A DNA stretch of 64,000 nt, taken from the NCBI RefSeq assembly GCF_014803405.1, contig NZ_JACYFG010000051.1, positions 186,001 through 250,000 of the forward strand, read 5' to 3'. This DNA comes from Pelagicoccus enzymogenes. GTDB lineage: Bacteria > Verrucomicrobiota > Verrucomicrobiia > Opitutales > Opitutaceae. Both the position numbers and the translations under genes were made by a program. Positions 39,036 through 47,952 of the stretch are shown here, piece after piece; within the stretch, counting starts at the first letter, position 1; each line of letters begins with the position of its first letter. The notes below the pieces were generated by a model. The model worked only from the letters and a program-made list of their open reading frames with translations. It was not told the origin of the DNA and did no database searches.

Positions 39036-39743
39036 TTAGTGGACGGCGGGAGCGGTGGCGACGGTCTCGTCCACGACCTTGCCGTCGAAGAGGTGCACGG
39101 TGCGGGATGCTATCTCGTTGTAGCGCTCGTCGTGGGTGACCATGCAGATGGTGGCGCCCTCCTTGTTGAGCTCCTGGAGCATTTCCATGACCTTGGTGCC
39201 GTTTTTGGAGTCGAGGTTGCCGGTGGGCTCATCCGCGAGCAGGATGCGTGGGGTGCCGCCAAGGGCGCGGGCGACTGCGACGCGTTGCTGCTGTCCGCCG
39301 GACAGCTGGTGCGGGTAGTGGTTTTGTCGGTGCGACATCTGCACCTTTTCGAGGGCTTCGACCACGCGGGTTTTGCGTTCGGAGGCCTTAAGGCCGCGGT
39401 AGACGAGGGGAAGCTCGACGTTTTCGTAGACGGTGAGGTCGCCGATGAGGTTGAAGGACTGGAAAATGAAGCCGACATCCAGGTTTCGGATACGGGAACG
39501 CTCGTTGTTGTTGAGGGTGGCGACTTCCTTGCCGGCGAGTGAGTAGGAACCGGAAGAGGGCGAGTCGAGCAGGCCGAGAATGGAGAGCAGGGTGGACTTG
39601 CCGCAGCCGGAGGGGCCGGAGATGGAGAGGAACTCGCCCTCCATGATGTCGAGGTTGATGCCTGAAAGGGCGTGGGTTTCGATCTCGTCGGTCAGGAAAA
39701 CTTTTGAGATGTCAGAGAGGTGGATGAGGGCTTCGGTGTTCAT
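39036..39743 (-). CDS. MacB/LolD-type ABC transporter ATPase
   Basis: This is a 235-residue ATPase with Walker A GPSGCGKSTLLSIL, Q loop IFQSFNLIG, signature LSGGQQQRVAVARAL, Walker B ILLADEPTGNLDS and switch His MVTHDERYNE. The pattern is that of ATPases paired with MacB or LolCDE permeases. The gene lies between the adaptor and permease genes of the export operon. A 180-base gap with a REP-like half element separates it from the adaptor gene. Confidence 0.94.
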   Translation of the reverse strand: MNTEALIHLSDISKVFLTDEIETHALSGINLDIMEGEFLSISGPSGCGKSTLLSILGLLDSPSSGSYSLAGKEVATLNNNERSRIRNLDVGFIFQSFNLIGDLTVYENVELPLVYRGLKASERKTRVVEALEKVQMSHRQNHYPHQLSGGQQQRVAVARALGGTPRILLADEPTGNLDSKNGTKVMEMLQELNKEGATICMVTHDERYNEIASRTVHLFDGKVVDETVATAPAVH

Positions 39744-39882
39744 TTCGTGGATGTTGAGTTTATTGGAAATCGATTTGGAACCGCAGATGGACGCGGATGT
39801 GTTTTTTGGGTTTTTGAGGGGGTTGGTTTTGCTGGATTGCTCTGATGAGCAAGGTGGCGTTGGTTGGAGGGGTGTATTGGCA

Positions 39883-39906
39883 ATCGCGAGACAAGCACGT
39901 TCCCGC
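39883..39906. repeat. REP-like half element
   Basis: ATCGCGAGACAAGCACGT followed by TCCCGC is a diverged copy of the REPIN arm at 25821-25843. It sits just beyond the adaptor stop codon. Confidence 0.5.
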
Positions 39907-39924
39907 GGATTTTATTGTAAGAAA

Positions 39925-41178
39925 TTATTGGATACGGATTTTGTCGTAGTCGTCCCAATCGGACATGTCTGAAAGGATGACGCGGTCGCCGGGCTGAAGT
40001 CCTTGCACGACTTCGATTTGGCTGACGGAGGCTTTGCCGTAGGTGATGGGGACGCGCAGGGCGATGTCGGAATCGGGAGCGAGCTTGAAGATAGTCATCT
40101 GCGCTTCGGGGCGGCTGGAGGCGGGGCGTTTGACTTTGACGACGTTGGCGAGGCGTTCGAACTCGACGACGCCCTCGACGGTGAGGTCTGGGCGAGCCCC
40201 GTCGGGAAGCTTTTCGCTGAATTTGATGTCGACGGCTACGGTGCCGTTTTCGACGTTGGGATCGACGCGGGAGATTTGGCCGCGGACTTTTCCGTTGCGG
40301 GTATCAACTACGGCGGGGAGCCCGATGATGAGGTCCTTGGCGTTTATCTCTGCGATTCGGACTACGGCTTTGAGGTTTTTCGGGTCGGCGACTTGGGAGA
40401 GGTTTTGTCCTATGCCCACCTGCATACCCTCTTCGACCGTCTGCTTTTGCAACACGCCAGCCACTCCGGCTACCACGGTTAGGCCGTCGTATTGGTCTTG
40501 CAGAAGGTCGAATCGGGCTTTGGCCTGGTTAACCGAGGCTTTTCGCGCAGACAACTGAGTATCCAAATTTTTCTGACTGAACTCGAGGCGTTGGCGCTCG
40601 ATGTCGAGTCGGGTGGTGAGCTGCTCGTGTCGCAGCAAGGAGCGTCGCATTTGCAGGTCCGAAACGAGTCCTTCCTTGTTGAGCTCGGTGTCGATTTCGG
40701 CGTCGAGGGCGGCTTCCTTTTGCTGAGCCTCGAGCTGGGCGAGATTGGCTTTGAGCTGCAGGATGTTGTTTTGCAGCTGGACGTCGTAGGTGAGGTAATC
40801 GGCCTCAGCGGCTTCGAAGGCGAGGCGGGCGTCGAGCGCTTGTTGCTCCAAGGTGGGATTGCTGAGCTCCATGATAGGGGTGTCGGGCTCGACCCACGCT
40901 CCAGGACGCACGATGATACGCTCCACGCGACCGGCGGTTTCGGAGGCGATCCAACGGAGGTCTTCAGGAACGAGGGTGCCGATTCCGCGAGCTTCGCGCA
41001 TCATTTCGCCCTGTTCGACGTCTCCGAGCCAGACTCGCTCCTCTTCGACAGTTGGAGTGGAGACGTCGAGCCCCATGAGCCACCAAACGGCAACGGCTAC
41101 CACGAGAGCAGCGCTTGAGCCGAACAGGATGCGGTTGCGGCGTTTCTTCTTTTTGATGTCGGAGCGTACGATGTCCAT
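39925..41178 (-). CDS. HlyD/MacA-like periplasmic adaptor (membrane fusion) protein
   Basis: This is a 417-residue protein with a basic cytosolic start (KKKKRRNR), one membrane helix near residues 20-37 and a lipoyl/barrel-sandwich part (GRVERIIVRPGAWVEPDTPIMEL). A long coiled-coil hairpin follows (about 105-225: EQQALDARLAFEAAEADY ... LDIERQRLEFSQKNLDTQ), then beta-barrel and membrane-proximal domains. It links the inner-membrane permease to the TolC-like tunnel. First gene of the export operon, downstream of a sigma54-like promoter at 41246-41260 and the palindrome at 41371. Confidence 0.92.
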   Translation of the reverse strand: MDIVRSDIKKKKRRNRILFGSSAALVVAVAVWWLMGLDVSTPTVEEERVWLGDVEQGEMMREARGIGTLVPEDLRWIASETAGRVERIIVRPGAWVEPDTPIMELSNPTLEQQALDARLAFEAAEADYLTYDVQLQNNILQLKANLAQLEAQQKEAALDAEIDTELNKEGLVSDLQMRRSLLRHEQLTTRLDIERQRLEFSQKNLDTQLSARKASVNQAKARFDLLQDQYDGLTVVAGVAGVLQKQTVEEGMQVGIGQNLSQVADPKNLKAVVRIAEINAKDLIIGLPAVVDTRNGKVRGQISRVDPNVENGTVAVDIKFSEKLPDGARPDLTVEGVVEFERLANVVKVKRPASSRPEAQMTIFKLAPDSDIALRVPITYGKASVSQIEVVQGLQPGDRVILSDMSDWDDYDKIRIQ

Positions 41179-41245
41179 GGGAGGGAAGCTGGGGAGGATA
41201 GAGGGTGAGGGATGATAGTTGCGGTCAGTCGTTTCCGTTGTGGTA

Positions 41246-41260
41246 ACACGTGGCGTGCCA
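41246..41260 (-). promoter_or_regulatory. Candidate sigma54 promoter for the export operon
   Basis: On the minus strand TGGCACGCCACGTGT has an ideal TGGCAC at -24, but GT instead of GC at -12. Its -24 GG is 120 bp from the palindrome centre at 41378.5, matching the 117 and 119 bp at the two sister promoters. The leader would be about 57 bases. Confidence 0.5.
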
Positions 41261-41370
41261 TATTGGTTACATAGTGTTTTAAGTCGTTGATTATCAGTTG
41301 TAAAAAATGTTAACCCGTTTCGGTGGGAAAGGCGCGCTCTTTTATCTGTCCCGAAGGCGAGACGGGGGGA

Positions 41371-41386
41371 ATCCCAGTTTTGGGAT
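41371..41386. promoter_or_regulatory. Palindromic activator site ATCCCA-N4-TGGGAT (copy 1)
   Basis: ATCCCAGTTTTGGGAT is a perfect 6-bp inverted repeat with a 4-base spacer, placed between the divergent adaptor operon and ompW-like gene. Copies occur at 44839-44854 and 47953-47968, each upstream of another gene of the same locus. I infer binding by the NtrC-like regulator at 46382. Confidence 0.7.
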
Positions 41387-41429
41387 TGGCGGGAGTGGGG
41401 AACGAAAGGGCAAGGAGTGCGGCATGAGG

Positions 41430-41444
41430 TGGCGTGATGCTTGC
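41430..41444 (+). promoter_or_regulatory. Sigma54 promoter for the OmpW-like gene
   Basis: TGGCGTGATGCTTGC has the -24 GG at 41431-41432 and the -12 GC at 41443-41444, ten bases apart. It lies 53 bp downstream of the palindrome at 41371. The leader to ATG 41544 would be about 90 bases. Confidence 0.72.
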
Positions 41445-41543
41445 GATTAGAGCTGCGAATAGCAGAGAAGGAATCGTCCTCGCTCCTTGACCGAGATCTA
41501 ATGAAGAATAAAAGGTAATTTAATAATCTAAAGATTGCTTATC

Positions 41544-42116
41544 ATGACTAAACCAATAACTTTGATGGCGGCGGCGATGGCTGCTGCGAGTCTTGTTTCC
41601 CCGATCGTTTGGGCAGCGCCTGCTGGAACAATCGAAGTGAAATATCGTATGGCCTACTTGGATACGGCCAATGAATCGGACGCTTTCTCCGCTCTCGGAA
41701 TCGATTTTGCGTCGGATGCGGTAACGGTAGAAAGCAAGTGGATTCCCGAGTTGGACATTGCTTATCATTTCACCGAGAACCTCGTTGGAGAATTGGTTTT
41801 GACCGTTCCGCAAAAGCACGACGTGTATTTAGCGGGAGTGGGTAAACTTGGCAGCTTGGAGCACCTTCCTCCAACCCTGAGCCTCATCTACGAGTTCCAG
41901 AACGAGAGCGGTTTTGTCCCGTACGTTTCGGGAGGTCTGAATTTCACTTGGATCACCAACAAGCGTCTCGCCGTTGCAGGCGTGGAGCTCGACCTTGAAG
42001 ACTACAGCGTCGGCTTGGCTCTGGGGACTGGCTTCAAGTACGAAGTCAACGAGAAGTGGGACTTGGATGCGAGCGTTAAGTGGATTGACCTAGAATCGGA
42101 TGTGATGGCTGGGTGA
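41544..42116 (+). CDS. OmpW-family outer-membrane protein, interrupted by in-frame TGA
   Basis: This 190-residue product has a signal peptide (cleavage near VWAAPAG), an internal TTG start at 41535 being less likely. Family markers are clear: TVPQKHDVYLAGVGKLGSLEHLPPTL is split here as VGKLGSLEHLPPTLSLIYEF, then FVPYVSGGLNFTWI and KWDLDASVKWIDLESDV. OmpW normally ends with a final strand and aromatic C terminus such as LDPWVF..GYRF. Here translation stops at TGA 42114-42116, but the same frame continues with the missing strand (see 42117-42182). The protein as written lacks its outer-membrane sorting signal. It has its own sigma54 promoter within the export locus. Confidence 0.88.
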   Translation: MTKPITLMAAAMAAASLVSPIVWAAPAGTIEVKYRMAYLDTANESDAFSALGIDFASDAVTVESKWIPELDIAYHFTENLVGELVLTVPQKHDVYLAGVGKLGSLEHLPPTLSLIYEFQNESGFVPYVSGGLNFTWITNKRLAVAGVELDLEDYSVGLALGTGFKYEVNEKWDLDASVKWIDLESDVMAG

Positions 42117-42182
42117 GCTCGTTTGACCACGGCTAAGCTAGATCCGCTTCTTTGGAGCTTTGGCGCTTCGTATCGATTCTAG
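42117..42182 (+). pseudogene. Stranded C-terminal strand of the OmpW-like gene
   Basis: Directly after the TGA, in the same frame, the sequence encodes ARLTTAKLDPLLWSFGASYRF and then TAG. This aligns with the usual OmpW end, including the final aromatic Phe. One base change would restore a 212-residue protein. Confidence 0.75.
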
Positions 42183-42223
42183 CAGTACGAAAAAGAATTC
42201 CCCTTCGTTTTATATTCCAGACG

Positions 42224-42252
42224 GGCTGCCTTCTTCGGAAGGCAGCCTTTTT
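42224..42252. terminator. Intrinsic terminator between convergent genes
   Basis: GGCTGCCTTC-TTCG-GAAGGCAGCC is a perfect 10-bp stem with a stable TTCG loop, followed by TTTTT. It ends the OmpW-like transcript; on the other strand an A-rich flank makes it less effective for the convergent permease gene. Confidence 0.9.
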
Positions 42253-42274
42253 CGGCTTCGCCGCTATCGGTCCG

Positions 42275-44668
42275 TCACTCTAAACGAAGGGCGACGGAAG
42301 GAAGGATCTTGCTGGCGGTGGTGGCGGGCCTCCAGCAGGCGGCGAGGGTGATGAGCAGGGTTAGCAAGCTGACTACTGCAAGGACGATGGGGTCGTAGGG
42401 CTCCACTTGATACAGGATGAAAGCGAGGTAGCGACCGATTCCAATTACGGCTACGATGCCGATGACTAAGCCAATCGCAGTTAACTTGAGCCCGCGTTTG
42501 AAGATCATGCCCACGATTTCGTTGGGCAGGGCGCCGATCGCGAGGCGGATTCCGATCTCTCGGTTCCTCTGCTCGACGAGGTAGGACATTAGGCCATAGA
42601 TGCCGGTGGCGGCGAGGATGATGGCGATGCCTCCGAAGATGCCGATAAGGGTGACCATGATGGTGCGGCCTTGCAGGGACTGTTTGACTGCTTGTTCCAG
42701 GGTTCTTACGCGGTCGATCGGTTGCTCGGAATCGACGGCAAGGACGGCTTCCTTTATCTGGTCCGTGAGCTGAAGGGGAGGTAGTTGCGTTTTGACTACA
42801 TAGCTCGTATGCCAAGGCCACTGAATCATCGGCTTGTAGACCATGGGTTGTTCGCCGCTGTCGAGGCTGAATCGGCTGATGTTTCCGACGACTCCTACGA
42901 CCTGCCATATCTCGTTGTCGTGGTGAATCATTTGCCCGAGCGGGTCGAGCCCGTCCTGAAACTTGTCCTCCACCACCTTTTGATTGATGACGACGACCTT
43001 GGGCGAATCCGGTTGCTGGTCGCGTTCGTCGAAGATACGGCCTTGTAGCAGCGGGATGCCCAGCGTCTTGAAGAGGTTTCCGTTGACGGAATCGAAACCG
43101 GTGAAGTAGGAGTTCGCCGTGTCAGGTTGGTCGTCTCTCCAGAAAGGGGCGCCGAAGAACTGGTTGCCGTTCATGGGGGTGGAAGATACCATCGCGACGC
43201 TTTCGACCCCGGGCAGCTCTCCGATTCTTTCGATGACGGCGCTGGAGAAACGGGTTCTGTCCTCGGGAGTGGGAGAGCGAGTGCCGCTGCGTTCGATCTC
43301 GAATGTGAGTACGTTTTCGTCGCTGAAGCCAGGGTCGGTTTCGAACGCCTTGAGCGAGCTTTTCAGTAGTAGTCCTATGGATACGAGTAGCACCACGGAT
43401 AGGGCGATCTCGGCGACGATGAGGGTGGACTGTAGCTTGTTGCCTTTGGCGCTGGTTGCGGAACGGGTCGAGTCCCGCAGGGCGGCGGCGGTGTTGAGGG
43501 TTTTGAGCGCGGGAAAGATTCCGAAGAGGATGCCGGTAAAGATGCTGATTGCTAGGGTGAAGAGGAGCACTCGCAGGTCGATGGACAGGTCGATGTTTGG
43601 CAGCTCTGCGAATCCGACGAGCTTGGCGAGTGGTCTGAGGGAAACGATGCCGATGAGCAGGCCTATGGCGGCTCCGACGAGGGAAAGCATGGTGCTCTCG
43701 ACGAGGAGCTGGCGCACGATTTGCCAACCGGAAGCTCCCACGGAGGTGCGCACAGCGATCTCGCCTTGACGGGCGGTCGCGCGGGCGAGCAAGAGGTTCG
43801 CTACGTTGGCGCAGGCCACGAGGAGCACCATGGCGACTGCGACGAGAAGGATGACGATGTAGGGGGTGGAGGAACCGAAGTAGGCGTCTTGCAGGGTGCG
43901 CACGGCGATGGTCCACTCCTTCATCATGTCAGGGTATTGCTCGTTGAGGCTGGCTTTGATGGCTTGCAGCTCTGCGGTCGCAGTGGCGGGGGTCGCTCCC
44001 TCTTTCAGTCGGCCGACGATGGAGCAAACGTAGTCGTACTTTCGCAGCTGCTTCCATTCGTTGGCCGCGATGGCGGCGGGCACGAGGAAGTCGACGCCAG
44101 TCGTCATGAACGTATTCGGCTTCAGAATACCGGAAATGGTGTAGCTCTGGTAATCGAGAGTGATGTTGCTTCCGACGATGGTTGGGTCCTCGCCGAATTG
44201 CGTCTTCCAGGCTGAATCCGAAAGCAGCACGACGCGATTGTTGCCTCCAGCGCTATCGTTTTCGGGCGTTATATCTTGGCCGAGGGCGACGGAAAGTCCG
44301 AATATTTGTAGGTAGGAGGCGGATACTTCGTAGCCATTGAGGCGAACAGGTTCTTCGATTCCGGTGAGATTGAGGCTGAGGTTGCGGAGGACGCTGAGGC
44401 TTTCGAATTGCTCGCTGGCGTTTTCGATATCGAGGAAGATGCCTCCGCTCATGGGGGCGAACGCGTTGGGGCCTTGGCCGGTGTCGAGATTGAGTTGTAC
44501 GATCTGGTCGGATTGCTCGTAGGGCAGGGGCTTGAGCAGGAGGGCGTTGATGAGGGAGAAGATGGCGGTATTGGCTCCGATGCCGAGGGCGAGGGTGATG
44601 GCTGCGAGCAGGGTGAAGCCGGGCGAGCGGACGATTTGTCGGAAGGAGAAGCGGAGGTCGTTAAGCAT
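42275..44668 (-). CDS. Second MacB/FtsX-type permease (duplicated domain)
   Basis: This is a 797-residue protein starting MLNDLRFSFRQIVRSPGFTLLAAITLALGIGANTAIFSLINALLL, the classic start of MacB-PCD/FtsX duplicated permeases. It has two repeats of helix, periplasmic domain and three helices (VACANVANLLLARATARQGEIAVRTSVGAS; REIGIRLAIGALPNEIVGMIFKRG). It is not next to its own ATPase, but has a promoter and palindrome of the same type as the export operon, so it may share the ATPase at 39036 or work alone. Confidence 0.9.
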   Translation of the reverse strand: MLNDLRFSFRQIVRSPGFTLLAAITLALGIGANTAIFSLINALLLKPLPYEQSDQIVQLNLDTGQGPNAFAPMSGGIFLDIENASEQFESLSVLRNLSLNLTGIEEPVRLNGYEVSASYLQIFGLSVALGQDITPENDSAGGNNRVVLLSDSAWKTQFGEDPTIVGSNITLDYQSYTISGILKPNTFMTTGVDFLVPAAIAANEWKQLRKYDYVCSIVGRLKEGATPATATAELQAIKASLNEQYPDMMKEWTIAVRTLQDAYFGSSTPYIVILLVAVAMVLLVACANVANLLLARATARQGEIAVRTSVGASGWQIVRQLLVESTMLSLVGAAIGLLIGIVSLRPLAKLVGFAELPNIDLSIDLRVLLFTLAISIFTGILFGIFPALKTLNTAAALRDSTRSATSAKGNKLQSTLIVAEIALSVVLLVSIGLLLKSSLKAFETDPGFSDENVLTFEIERSGTRSPTPEDRTRFSSAVIERIGELPGVESVAMVSSTPMNGNQFFGAPFWRDDQPDTANSYFTGFDSVNGNLFKTLGIPLLQGRIFDERDQQPDSPKVVVINQKVVEDKFQDGLDPLGQMIHHDNEIWQVVGVVGNISRFSLDSGEQPMVYKPMIQWPWHTSYVVKTQLPPLQLTDQIKEAVLAVDSEQPIDRVRTLEQAVKQSLQGRTIMVTLIGIFGGIAIILAATGIYGLMSYLVEQRNREIGIRLAIGALPNEIVGMIFKRGLKLTAIGLVIGIVAVIGIGRYLAFILYQVEPYDPIVLAVVSLLTLLITLAACWRPATTASKILPSVALRLE

Positions 44669-44716
44669 GGGAGCTTGGTTGGATTATTGGACGAAGGACG
44701 AGAGTGGAAGAGATTA

Positions 44717-44731
44717 TCAGGTATTGCGCCA
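44717..44731 (-). promoter_or_regulatory. Candidate sigma54 promoter for the second permease
   Basis: On the minus strand TGGCGCAATACCTGA has TGGC at -24 and GA, not GC, at -12. Its -24 GG is 117 bp from the palindrome centre at 44846.5. The leader would be about 38 bases. Confidence 0.45.
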
Positions 44732-44838
44732 GTGGTCGCTGGGGCGGTGTAAGCTTTTGTTTGTCAGACTGATAAAAGATCGGGGAATTTCGAGGTCACC
44801 AAGCCCGGTTCGATGTTCTCAAGTTTGGGATGCAGCGG

Positions 44839-44854
44839 ATCCCAAAATTGGGAC
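44839..44854. promoter_or_regulatory. Palindromic activator site (copy 2)
   Basis: ATCCCAAAATTGGGAC has the same arms and spacing as the sites at 41371 and 47953; an extra half site TTTGGGA lies at 44824-44830. It is upstream of the second permease. Confidence 0.68.
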
Positions 44855-44922
44855 GCTGGTGGGATGGGAGGCCCGTGGAGAGGGCGCTTCTGCTGGTCGG
44901 AACAGGGCCTCCGCGTGAGGGC

Positions 44923-46290
44923 TTACTGAGCCTTGGCTTGAGGTGCGATTCCCAGTTGGATGGTCACGCGACAGCCGGAGCGGTCTTGGCGGTTTGCGAG
45001 GGTGAGAGTACCTCCGACGGCTTCGATGATTTGCTTGCTGAGGGCGAGGCCGATACCGCTTCCTTGTGCCTTGGTGGTGTAGAAGGGGACGAAGAGGTTG
45101 TCCGGATTGGAGATGCCGGGGCCGTCATCTTCGATGCGCAGCAAGGAGATGCCGGCGATGGCTTCGATGGAGCAGGTGACGCTGCCGGGGGCGCCGCTGG
45201 AGGCTTCGGTGGCGTTCTTGAGCAGGTTGATGAGGGCTTGCTCGAATTGCGCTGGATCGATGGATACGGTGGGGTTGGAGGACGAGGGAGCGAAATGGAC
45301 CGTTTCGCCGAAGAGCTGGCAGGCTTTTTGGAAGAGAGGCGAGAGGGCGACGGAAACGGTTTCGGGCTCCGGAAGTTTGGCGAGCCGGGTGTAGTCGCCC
45401 ATGAAGCGGATGATGTTTTGGGAACGGTTGGTGATGGTTTCGAGTCCGTCGAGCAGGTCGGTCTTGGTTTCCTCGTCGATCTCGGCGGTCTTGGTGATTT
45501 TGGAGAGGGTGGAGGAGAGGGACGAAATGGGGGCGATGGAGTTGTTGAGCTCGTGACCGAGCACGCGCAGGAGGCGTTTCCAGGAGTCGCGCTCTTGCTC
45601 GGAGGCGGCTCGGGTGATGTCGGTGAGGAGGATGAGGTCGAAGCGTTCTCCATCGAGGATGAAGATGCCACGGCGGCCCTCGAAACGACGGTTTTGGTCG
45701 ACGAAGGAGAAGCGTGAAAAATCCTGGGAGGACTGGTCGAGCACGAAGGAGATGTTGAGCTCGTCGACGGTTTTAAGCTCGGGAATGGAATCCCAATGGT
45801 TAATGGAGGAGATGAGCCTTCTGGCGGCTTCGTTGGCCTGTGATACGACCCGATCTGAGCGCACGATGAGAGTGGCGACATCGATATTGGCGGTAATCTT
45901 GTCGATTACTTTTTGGGTTTCGATGCTGGTGAGTCGCGACTTCTCCATGAGCGCGGCGATGGCGTTGATTTCTTCATACAGCTCGACGATGGTGCCGGAG
46001 GCCTCGGAGATGCGGCGGGACCGAAGGGTAAAGTCGCCCTCTCGGATGGAGCTAATGACGTTGGCGGCGACGCGGAGGGGGCTGCTGATCCAGTTTTGCA
46101 GGCTCCATGCCATGAAGGGAAAGGGCAGGAGGATGAGGGTGAGGCAAGTGACCCAAAGCTCCCAGTTGGCGTCGGAGTGGATGAGCAGCGCCACGGCGAT
46201 GACCGTGGCGGGCAGGGCGCAGAGGGCGGCCCGGATGACGATGGTCGCCTCGTAGGAGAAACGGGAGGGGGTGCGGGGAGGTTGGGTCAA
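44923..46290 (-). CDS. NtrY-like sensor histidine kinase
   Basis: This is a 455-residue protein, TTG start at 46290 (no better ATG seen). It has two membrane helices near residues 18-65 with a very short loop, a HAMP-like segment (SPLRVAANVISSIREGDFTLRSR), and a PAS-like domain (about 125-215). The kinase core follows with H box RVLGHELNNSIAPISSL, N box NLLKNATEAS, G1 box EDDGPGIS and G2 box GSGIGLALSKQI. The ELNNSLxPI type of H box is typical of NtrY-like kinases that partner NtrC-type regulators. The regulator gene lies 91 bases upstream in the same direction. Confidence 0.92.
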   Translation of the reverse strand: MTQPPRTPSRFSYEATIVIRAALCALPATVIAVALLIHSDANWELWVTCLTLILLPFPFMAWSLQNWISSPLRVAANVISSIREGDFTLRSRRISEASGTIVELYEEINAIAALMEKSRLTSIETQKVIDKITANIDVATLIVRSDRVVSQANEAARRLISSINHWDSIPELKTVDELNISFVLDQSSQDFSRFSFVDQNRRFEGRRGIFILDGERFDLILLTDITRAASEQERDSWKRLLRVLGHELNNSIAPISSLSSTLSKITKTAEIDEETKTDLLDGLETITNRSQNIIRFMGDYTRLAKLPEPETVSVALSPLFQKACQLFGETVHFAPSSSNPTVSIDPAQFEQALINLLKNATEASSGAPGSVTCSIEAIAGISLLRIEDDGPGISNPDNLFVPFYTTKAQGSGIGLALSKQIIEAVGGTLTLANRQDRSGCRVTIQLGIAPQAKAQ

Positions 46291-46322
46291 GGGATGGTGA
46301 AAGGTGGAAGATTTGCTCGAGT

Positions 46323-46380
46323 TGATGCGGACGGGGTGGTGCCGAGCGGAGCGACACGTTCACCTGTCGCTCCAGGTTTG
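46323..46380. repeat. Repeat with perfect 9-bp hairpin between regulator and kinase genes
   Basis: GATGCGGACGGGGTGG precedes GGAGCGACA-CGTTCACC-TGTCGCTCC (46348-46373), then AGGTTTG. It shares its left end with the element at 36431 and its right part with the element in sufU. Confidence 0.55.
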
Positions 46381-46381
46381 C

Positions 46382-47752
46382 CTATAAGCCGTAGCGTTGC
46401 ATGCGACGGTAGAAGGCGGAACGGCTGAGGCCGAGCTCTTTGGCTGCATCGTTGGCTTTGCCGCCGCAGCGGGAAAGGGTACGGCGGATGAGGTAGGCTT
46501 CGACCTCCTCGAGACTCATGTCGTCCAGGTTGCTGCTGGCGGGACTGGCGGTATTGGCGCGCAGTCCCAGTTCGGGGACGCCGATCTCCTCTTTGCGGCT
46601 GGTGAGGACGGCCCGTTCGAGGCAGTGGTCGAGCTCGCGGATGTTGCCGGGCCACTCGTAGCTTTTCATGGTGTCGAGGGCGGTGGCGGAAAACGCGAGG
46701 CCGGACTTGCGGTATTTCTTCGAGTATTTCTTGAGGAAGGAGTTGGCGAGGGGCTCGATGTCTTCCACGCGTTCGCGCAGAGGCGGGAGGTGGATGGTAA
46801 TGGTGTTGAGGCGGTAGAGCAGGTCCATGCGGAAGCGACCGGCGTCGACTTCGGCTTGCAGGTCGGCGTTGGTGGCGACCACGAGCCGCGCATCGAATTT
46901 CTGGGTACGGGATGAACCTACGCGTTCGAACTCTCGAGTCTCTAGGGCGCGGAGCAGCTTTTGCTGTTGGGCGACGGGCATGTTGGCGACCTCGTCTAGG
47001 AATAGGGTCCCGGAGGCGGCGAGCTCGAAACGGCCGATACGGTTCTCCTTAGCGTCGGTGAAGGCCCCTTTGACATGCCCGAAAAGTTCGGATTCGAAGA
47101 CTCCATCCGGTATGCCTCCCATATTGACTGAGATAAAGGGGTGGTCCGCTTTGCCGGACTGCTGGTGTATTAGGTTTGCAATGACGCCTTTGCCGGTGCC
47201 GTTTTCGCCGGTGATGAGAATGGACGCGTCGGAGTCGGCCACGGATTCGATGAGTTCGAGAACGGGGCGCATGGCCCGTGACTGGGCGATGAAGCCGGAA
47301 GCCTTGTTGGGACGGAGGGTACGGTTTTCTTCTTTGAGCCTCTGGGATTGGAGCTGGGCTTGGTTGAGGCGTAGCTGCGTGCGCACGATGGCGAGCAGGC
47401 GCTCGTCGTCCCAAGGCTTTTGTAGGAAGTCGTTGGCCCCGTTTCTCATGCACTCTACAGCGACGTCGATACTGGCCCAAGCGGTCATCACGACGACAGG
47501 CAGGTCGGGTTCTTTCTCGCGAATCTTGCCGAGGAGTTCGATGCCTTCCTTGCCGGAGGTGGTATCCAGGTGGTAGTTGAGGTCGATGAGAGCGGTGGCG
47601 TATTCGTTTTGCTCGATGCGCTTGAGGGCGTCGGCGGGGTTGCTCACGCAGTCGGCCTGATAGCCCTCGGATTTCAGGGCGAGGCGGATGGCCTGGAGCA
47701 CGTCCTTGTTGTCGTCCGCGATGAGGATTCGCTGAGTCGCTGTATTTGGCAT
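46382..47752 (-). CDS. Sigma54-dependent response regulator (NtrC family)
   Basis: This is a 456-residue activator. The receiver has acidic pair IADDNKD, phosphorylatable Asp in ALIDLNYH and Lys in FLQKPWDD. The AAA+ domain has Walker A GENGTGKG (Gly where Thr is usual at the end), sigma54 loop GAFTDA, Walker B GTLFLDEVAN and the arginine-finger region FRMDLLYRLNTITIHLPPLRER. The Fis-type helix-turn-helix is at the end (GGKANDAAKELGLSRSAFYRRM). It is inferred to bind the three ATCCCA-N4-TGGGA palindromes, one of which lies upstream of itself, giving autoregulation. Confidence 0.94.
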   Translation of the reverse strand: MPNTATQRILIADDNKDVLQAIRLALKSEGYQADCVSNPADALKRIEQNEYATALIDLNYHLDTTSGKEGIELLGKIREKEPDLPVVVMTAWASIDVAVECMRNGANDFLQKPWDDERLLAIVRTQLRLNQAQLQSQRLKEENRTLRPNKASGFIAQSRAMRPVLELIESVADSDASILITGENGTGKGVIANLIHQQSGKADHPFISVNMGGIPDGVFESELFGHVKGAFTDAKENRIGRFELAASGTLFLDEVANMPVAQQQKLLRALETREFERVGSSRTQKFDARLVVATNADLQAEVDAGRFRMDLLYRLNTITIHLPPLRERVEDIEPLANSFLKKYSKKYRKSGLAFSATALDTMKSYEWPGNIRELDHCLERAVLTSRKEEIGVPELGLRANTASPASSNLDDMSLEEVEAYLIRRTLSRCGGKANDAAKELGLSRSAFYRRMQRYGL

Positions 47753-47828
47753 TTGGATAACCGGGGGATGGGGGCGAGGAGGAAGGTTGAAATAAAGGGG
47801 CTCTGAGCTGCTGTGATAGAAGCTGCTA

Positions 47829-47843
47829 TCATTTCACGCGCCA
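47829..47843 (-). promoter_or_regulatory. Candidate sigma54 promoter for the regulator-kinase operon
   Basis: On the minus strand TGGCGCGTGAAATGA has TGGC at -24 and GA at -12. Its -24 GG is 119 bp from the palindrome centre at 47960.5. The leader would be about 66 bases. Confidence 0.45.
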
Positions 47844-47952
47844 ATTGTATTTTGCTTACGAGTAAATTACTGAAGTTCAATTGTTTATGTTTTCGATTGG
47901 CAGCGCGTCCTTGTTTTGCCCGGGAAGGCGTACCGAAAACGGCACGTCGCTG

